Shown piece by piece: positions 61,168 through 64,000 of a DNA stretch of 64,000 nucleotides; within the stretch, counting starts at the first letter, position 1; each line of letters opens with the position of its first letter. The position numbers and the translations under genes are program-made. This stretch comes from Spirochaetota bacterium (GTDB lineage: Bacteria; Spirochaetota; Spirochaetia; Treponematales; Rectinemataceae): positions 30,722 to 94,721 of the forward strand of contig JAJUJQ010000008.1 of the NCBI GenBank assembly GCA_029265255.1, written 5' to 3'. The notes beneath the pieces were generated by a model. The model saw only the letters and a list, made by a program, of their open reading frames with translations, was not told where the DNA came from and searched no databases.

Positions 61168-61742
61168 AAATTGCTGTTTTCGGTGGATCCTTCAACCCAC
61201 CTCACATTGGGCATCTCATTCTGGCTGAAGAGGTGCTCGCGCTCGGCATGTATGATCGCATTCTGCTGATACCAAGCTATATTCCACCGCATAAAAACGC
61301 TGAAAACGATCCAGGAGCGGACATACGGCTAGCGATGCTTAGCGCGGCGTTCGAAGAATGGCCCAATATCACGATAGAACCGTGCGAAATCAATCGAAAA
61401 GGTATTTCATACACAATCGATACGCTTTCGGAAATCTCCATTCGATATCCTGTCGAAGGGAAAATCGGACTTGTCATGGGAGATGATCTCGCCCCTGAGT
61501 TTCTTTCTGTTTGGAAGGATCCCCACAGAATTCTTGAATCCGCGGATATACTTGTCGCTCACCGAGACCATGCGCACGAGCTGCCGCTTGCATATCCTCA
61601 TCGATATTTGCACAACCTCATCATCCCTGTGTCGTCATCGCTCGTGAGAAAACGAATCATGGAAGGTGGCGCATGGCGCGCACTCGTTCCAGCCAAAGTC
61701 CGAGAAATAATAGAAAGATATGGACTATATCAATTTAGCTGA
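61164..61742 (+). CDS. nadD: Nicotinate-nucleotide adenylyltransferase
   Basis: 192 residues. Nucleotidyltransferase motif FGGSFNPPHIGHL at the N-terminus and ISSSLVRKR-like PVSSSLVRKRI near the C-terminus. Converts nicotinate mononucleotide to deamido-NAD. GTG start overlaps the obgE stop (GTGA). Its end overlaps yqeK by 23 bases. Confidence 0.94.
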   Translation: MKIAVFGGSFNPPHIGHLILAEEVLALGMYDRILLIPSYIPPHKNAENDPGADIRLAMLSAAFEEWPNITIEPCEINRKGISYTIDTLSEISIRYPVEGKIGLVMGDDLAPEFLSVWKDPHRILESADILVAHRDHAHELPLAYPHRYLHNLIIPVSSSLVRKRIMEGGAWRALVPAKVREIIERYGLYQFS

Positions 61743-62334
61743 AGTTATCTCGGCCATCGAAAAGATGCTCCGCGCGGAAATGTCTGAAAAGCGCTTTCTC
61801 CATTGTCTTTCTACTGCCGACACTGCAGCCTTCCTTTGCGCGCGGTATGGATTGGATCCGATGAAAGGGCGTCTCGCGGGTCTCACTCACGATATGGCAA
61901 GAGAGCTTCCTTTTCCCCAACAGGAAGCAATTTTCCTGGAATATCAGGCATGTCTTGGGGCTCTGGCATCGAGAGCATCACTCAAAGCAATTCAGGAAGA
62001 TGAGGAATTTCACAAAAAAATGCTGCACGGTCCTGCTGCCGCCTGTATACTTTGTTCCAGATATAGAATCCACGATCGAGACATTCTCGAATCGATAGCG
62101 TTGCACAGTATCGCTGATGAAGAGATGTCTCCATTGGCTCGAGTTGTGTATATCGCAGATAAACTCGAGCCTCACCGCAAACGCCCAACAGACGCAGAGC
62201 GACAACTGCAGGTACTTGACCTGGATTCGCTTTTTTCATACACGGTACATTGCGTGGTTCGATGGTTTGAAGAATCAGGCAAGCCTCTCTCTCCTTTTAC
62301 CCAATCGCTGTTCCGCAGGATGAGTGCATCATGA
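61720..62334 (+). CDS. yqeK: HD-domain hydrolase YqeK (probable Ap4A hydrolase)
   Basis: 204 residues. HD phosphohydrolase ligands: RFLHCLSTADTA, GLTHDMARELP, LHGPAAA and LHSIADEEM...YIADKLEPHR. YqeK proteins hydrolyse diadenosine tetraphosphate symmetrically and are found after nadD and before rsfS, exactly as here. Overlaps both neighbours. Confidence 0.9.
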   Translation: MDYINLAEVISAIEKMLRAEMSEKRFLHCLSTADTAAFLCARYGLDPMKGRLAGLTHDMARELPFPQQEAIFLEYQACLGALASRASLKAIQEDEEFHKKMLHGPAAACILCSRYRIHDRDILESIALHSIADEEMSPLARVVYIADKLEPHRKRPTDAERQLQVLDLDSLFSYTVHCVVRWFEESGKPLSPFTQSLFRRMSAS

Positions 62335-63521
62335 GCGAATTGAAACCAGGATTCTTCAAGAAAAGCCTTATCCCGCTCCTTCTTATTATCCTTCTTCTTG
62401 GTGTCGGATCATTATTCGTACTGAAGGTAGCGCGAAAGGGAGTGGTCGAAACGGTGATCAACAAGAATAGCGCTCTTGCCCTTCTCCTGATTTTCGAAAA
62501 GGACCATACACCGGTTTCAAACCAGCTTCTGTTGTGGTATCCCGCCCGCAACAAGGCAGCAATCATGGATATTCCCTCATCCATGGGAATAATTCTTAAA
62601 AGCGCGGATCGAATGAATAGCATCGACAGCATTTACAGCACCAGAAATCCTTCCCGCTATGTCAAGGAAATCAGCGAATATCTTAAGTATCCGATAGACG
62701 GCTGGTTTGTATTCAATGAAAAGGCGTTCGTTGATACCATTGATTTTCTTGAGGGAATTCAGATTTTTCTGCCAGAACCAGTAATCCCCAACGAGGCTGA
62801 ACCCGGCATCTATCTTCCAGGTGGGTCCGTGAGGCTCGATGGAGACAAAGCCCTTCAGTATCTGCGTCATGCAGCCTTTGCGGATTCCTATGGAGAGGAA
62901 ATAAATCGAAGGCAGAGCCTTACAGTAAGCATGCTTGCTGCGCTCTCAAAGAAATCGGCATTTGTTCAGAATCCGGCGGGAGCCGCGATGCTAGCCGAAA
63001 AACCAGCAAGCAACTATGATCTTGCAACAAAGAAAGAGATTTTCAAGCACCTTGCTCGAATCGATGTAGACACCGTCCTTCTGCAATTCATATCGGGTTC
63101 GTTCAGGATGTTCGAAGGCCGAAAGATCCTGTTTCCCTACTATGATGGGGAGCTTGCGAGGGATGTCATCCGGCAGACTGTAAAAGCGCTGGGAACCGAG
63201 GATGAATCGGCGATACAGAAAGCAGCCGTCACCATTGAGATACTCAACGGAAGCGGAGCAAAGGGAGTAGCGACCATGGCCTCAACGCTGTACGAAAGCT
63301 ATGGCTACAAGGTCGTCGCGGTTGGCAATGCGCCGTCATTTAACTATCAGAAGACCATTCTTTACGACAATGTGGGAGATAAGAATTCCCTTCAACAAGC
63401 GTCAGAAGTGATCGGTTGCCGGAGCGTTGGGGATCCTTCAGAACTCTCGGGCGTCCGGAAGGCTGATATCACTATTGTTCTGGGAAAAGATTTCAATGGG
63501 AGGTACTGTGTTGGACAGTAA
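62331..63521 (+). CDS. LytR-CpsA-Psr family protein with LytR C-terminal domain
   Basis: 396 residues. One membrane anchor near 12-32 (LIPLLLIILLLGVGSLFVL), an LCP-type domain (IDSIYS, YLKYPIDGWFVFNEKAFVDTI, LDGDKALQYLRHA, INRRQSLTVSML), and a LytR_C domain from about 300 (VTIEILNGSGAKGVA). LCP proteins attach glycopolymers to the cell wall; the arginine pattern of the pyrophosphate pocket (DxxR...R) is only partly kept. Overlaps yqeK by ATGA. Confidence 0.82.
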   Translation: MSELKPGFFKKSLIPLLLIILLLGVGSLFVLKVARKGVVETVINKNSALALLLIFEKDHTPVSNQLLLWYPARNKAAIMDIPSSMGIILKSADRMNSIDSIYSTRNPSRYVKEISEYLKYPIDGWFVFNEKAFVDTIDFLEGIQIFLPEPVIPNEAEPGIYLPGGSVRLDGDKALQYLRHAAFADSYGEEINRRQSLTVSMLAALSKKSAFVQNPAGAAMLAEKPASNYDLATKKEIFKHLARIDVDTVLLQFISGSFRMFEGRKILFPYYDGELARDVIRQTVKALGTEDESAIQKAAVTIEILNGSGAKGVATMASTLYESYGYKVVAVGNAPSFNYQKTILYDNVGDKNSLQQASEVIGCRSVGDPSELSGVRKADITIVLGKDFNGRYCVGQ

Positions 63522-63909
63522 GTCATTCGCATGGAATGCCGCTGGAATTCTCGCGGAACATAAAGCCGCTGATGTGATAGTGATGGATATTCACGACGCA
63601 GCAGGATGGGCGGATTATTTCGTTATCGCAACATCACAAAGTTCCGCGCATATGCGAGGCTTATATCGGCACCTCGAAGAATTCATGGCATCCTCACATG
63701 TCGACATGCTGAACAGGCCGGAAATGTCTGATGACCAGCAATGGCTTCTTATCGATACAGGGGGAGTCGTTGTGCATATCATGCATGAACAGGCCCGCAG
63801 GTTTTATGACCTTGAATCGCTCTGGTTCAACGTTCCGAAATACACCGTACTTCCTCCCGCTGACATTGTACAGTCTGCGGGATACAAAATGCCAGTAAGG
63901 TTCTACTAA
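63508..63909 (+). CDS. rsfS: Ribosome silencing factor RsfS
   Basis: About 133 residues of the RsfS/Iojap family: AADVIVMDIHDAAGWADYFVI, QWLLIDTGGVVVHIM and RRFYDLESLW. Binds L14 and blocks subunit joining when nutrients are scarce. The GGGAGGT site lies inside the end of the LCP gene; GTG 63508 or TTG 63511 is the start. Last gene of the obgE operon visible here. Confidence 0.93.
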   Translation: MLDSKSFAWNAAGILAEHKAADVIVMDIHDAAGWADYFVIATSQSSAHMRGLYRHLEEFMASSHVDMLNRPEMSDDQQWLLIDTGGVVVHIMHEQARRFYDLESLWFNVPKYTVLPPADIVQSAGYKMPVRFY

Positions 63910-64000
63910 GAATAGAATTATTACAACCAAACAAGAATTGCGTTATACCGCAGCCAGAACTCTTGCTTCTGTCGAAAGCACCTTCTTCGGGAGAGCAATC

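Noticed and set aside
63910..64000. Start of another gene at the right edge
   Set aside because: Several frames are open over this short stretch, and no start codon with a ribosome site or recognisable protein segment could be supported.
1..64000. CRISPR arrays, insertion sequences, integrase or attachment sites
   Set aside because: No regularly spaced repeats, transposase motifs or integrase genes were seen on either strand.

Overview
The window looks like spirochaete chromosome, roughly 50% GC, with strong AGGAGG ribosome-binding sites. Support for that placement comes from the V-type ATPase operon in the order E-DUF2764-A-B-D-I-K (the arrangement known from Borrelia and Treponema), the UTP-glucose-1-phosphate uridylyltransferase type, an EF-G of the atypical second class, and the overall gene content (inference; no 16S gene is present). 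No insertion sequence, prophage, CRISPR array or rRNA gene was seen. Four tRNA genes (Val, Pro, Arg, Gly) are present.

Layout. 1-7470 (minus): two overlapping large helicase genes, a SNF2 helicase resembling DrmD that runs off the left edge and a 1770-residue DEAD-box/DUF1998 helicase, probably part of a phage-defence locus. 7604-11538: CrtI-like oxidoreductase, DUF72 protein, tRNA-Val, PfkB-family kinase. 11620-16053 (plus): Lon protease and a stand-alone molybdopterin oxidoreductase. 16010-23252 (minus): sugar-phosphate and housekeeping genes (UTP-glucose-1-phosphate uridylyltransferase, glucokinase, M23 lipoprotein, exonuclease, phosphoglucomutase, Gph phosphatase, small coiled-coil protein). 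23421-24802 (plus): slipin and NrdR. 24857-30784 (minus): EF-G-like GTPase, then a Mg2+ module made of a short leader ORF, mgtA and an EIIA-domain protein. 30921-37199 (plus): tRNA-Pro, tRNA-Arg, then a CUT1-type ABC importer with an amidohydrolase and an argininosuccinate-lyase-like enzyme. 37551-45940 (plus): V-type ATPase operon ending in ispG. 45989-46811 (minus): ArsR regulator and a receiver-like protein. 46895-50290 (plus): Mfd. 50273-55032 (minus): NusG paralogue heading a three-subunit complex related to xanthine/CO dehydrogenase, then an RsmI-like methyltransferase. 55085-63909 (plus): ligA, DUF167, argS, rplU-rpmA, and obgE-nadD-yqeK-LCP-rsfS. The last ~90 bases hold no gene I can support.

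Most notable signals. (1) Upstream of mgtA there is a 37-codon ORF with a perfect Shine-Dalgarno sequence and an acidic/proline run (EPEDPFPRP), followed by two competing perfect 9-bp pairings, one of which buries the mgtA ribosome-binding site. This has the architecture of an MgtL-like Mg2+-sensing leader acting on translation. (2) The xanthine-dehydrogenase-like trio has lost, together, the molybdenum-cofactor motifs and the second [2Fe-2S] cluster, yet keeps the FAD and plant-type [2Fe-2S] motifs and intact reading frames; this suggests a repurposed complex. (3) The helicase pair joins a DruE/DrmA-B-like protein with a DrmD-like partner, an arrangement that does not fit one named defence type from what is visible. 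(4) The V-ATPase operon lacks recognisable C, F and G subunits. (5) Ribosomal protein L27 has a shortened N-terminal tail.
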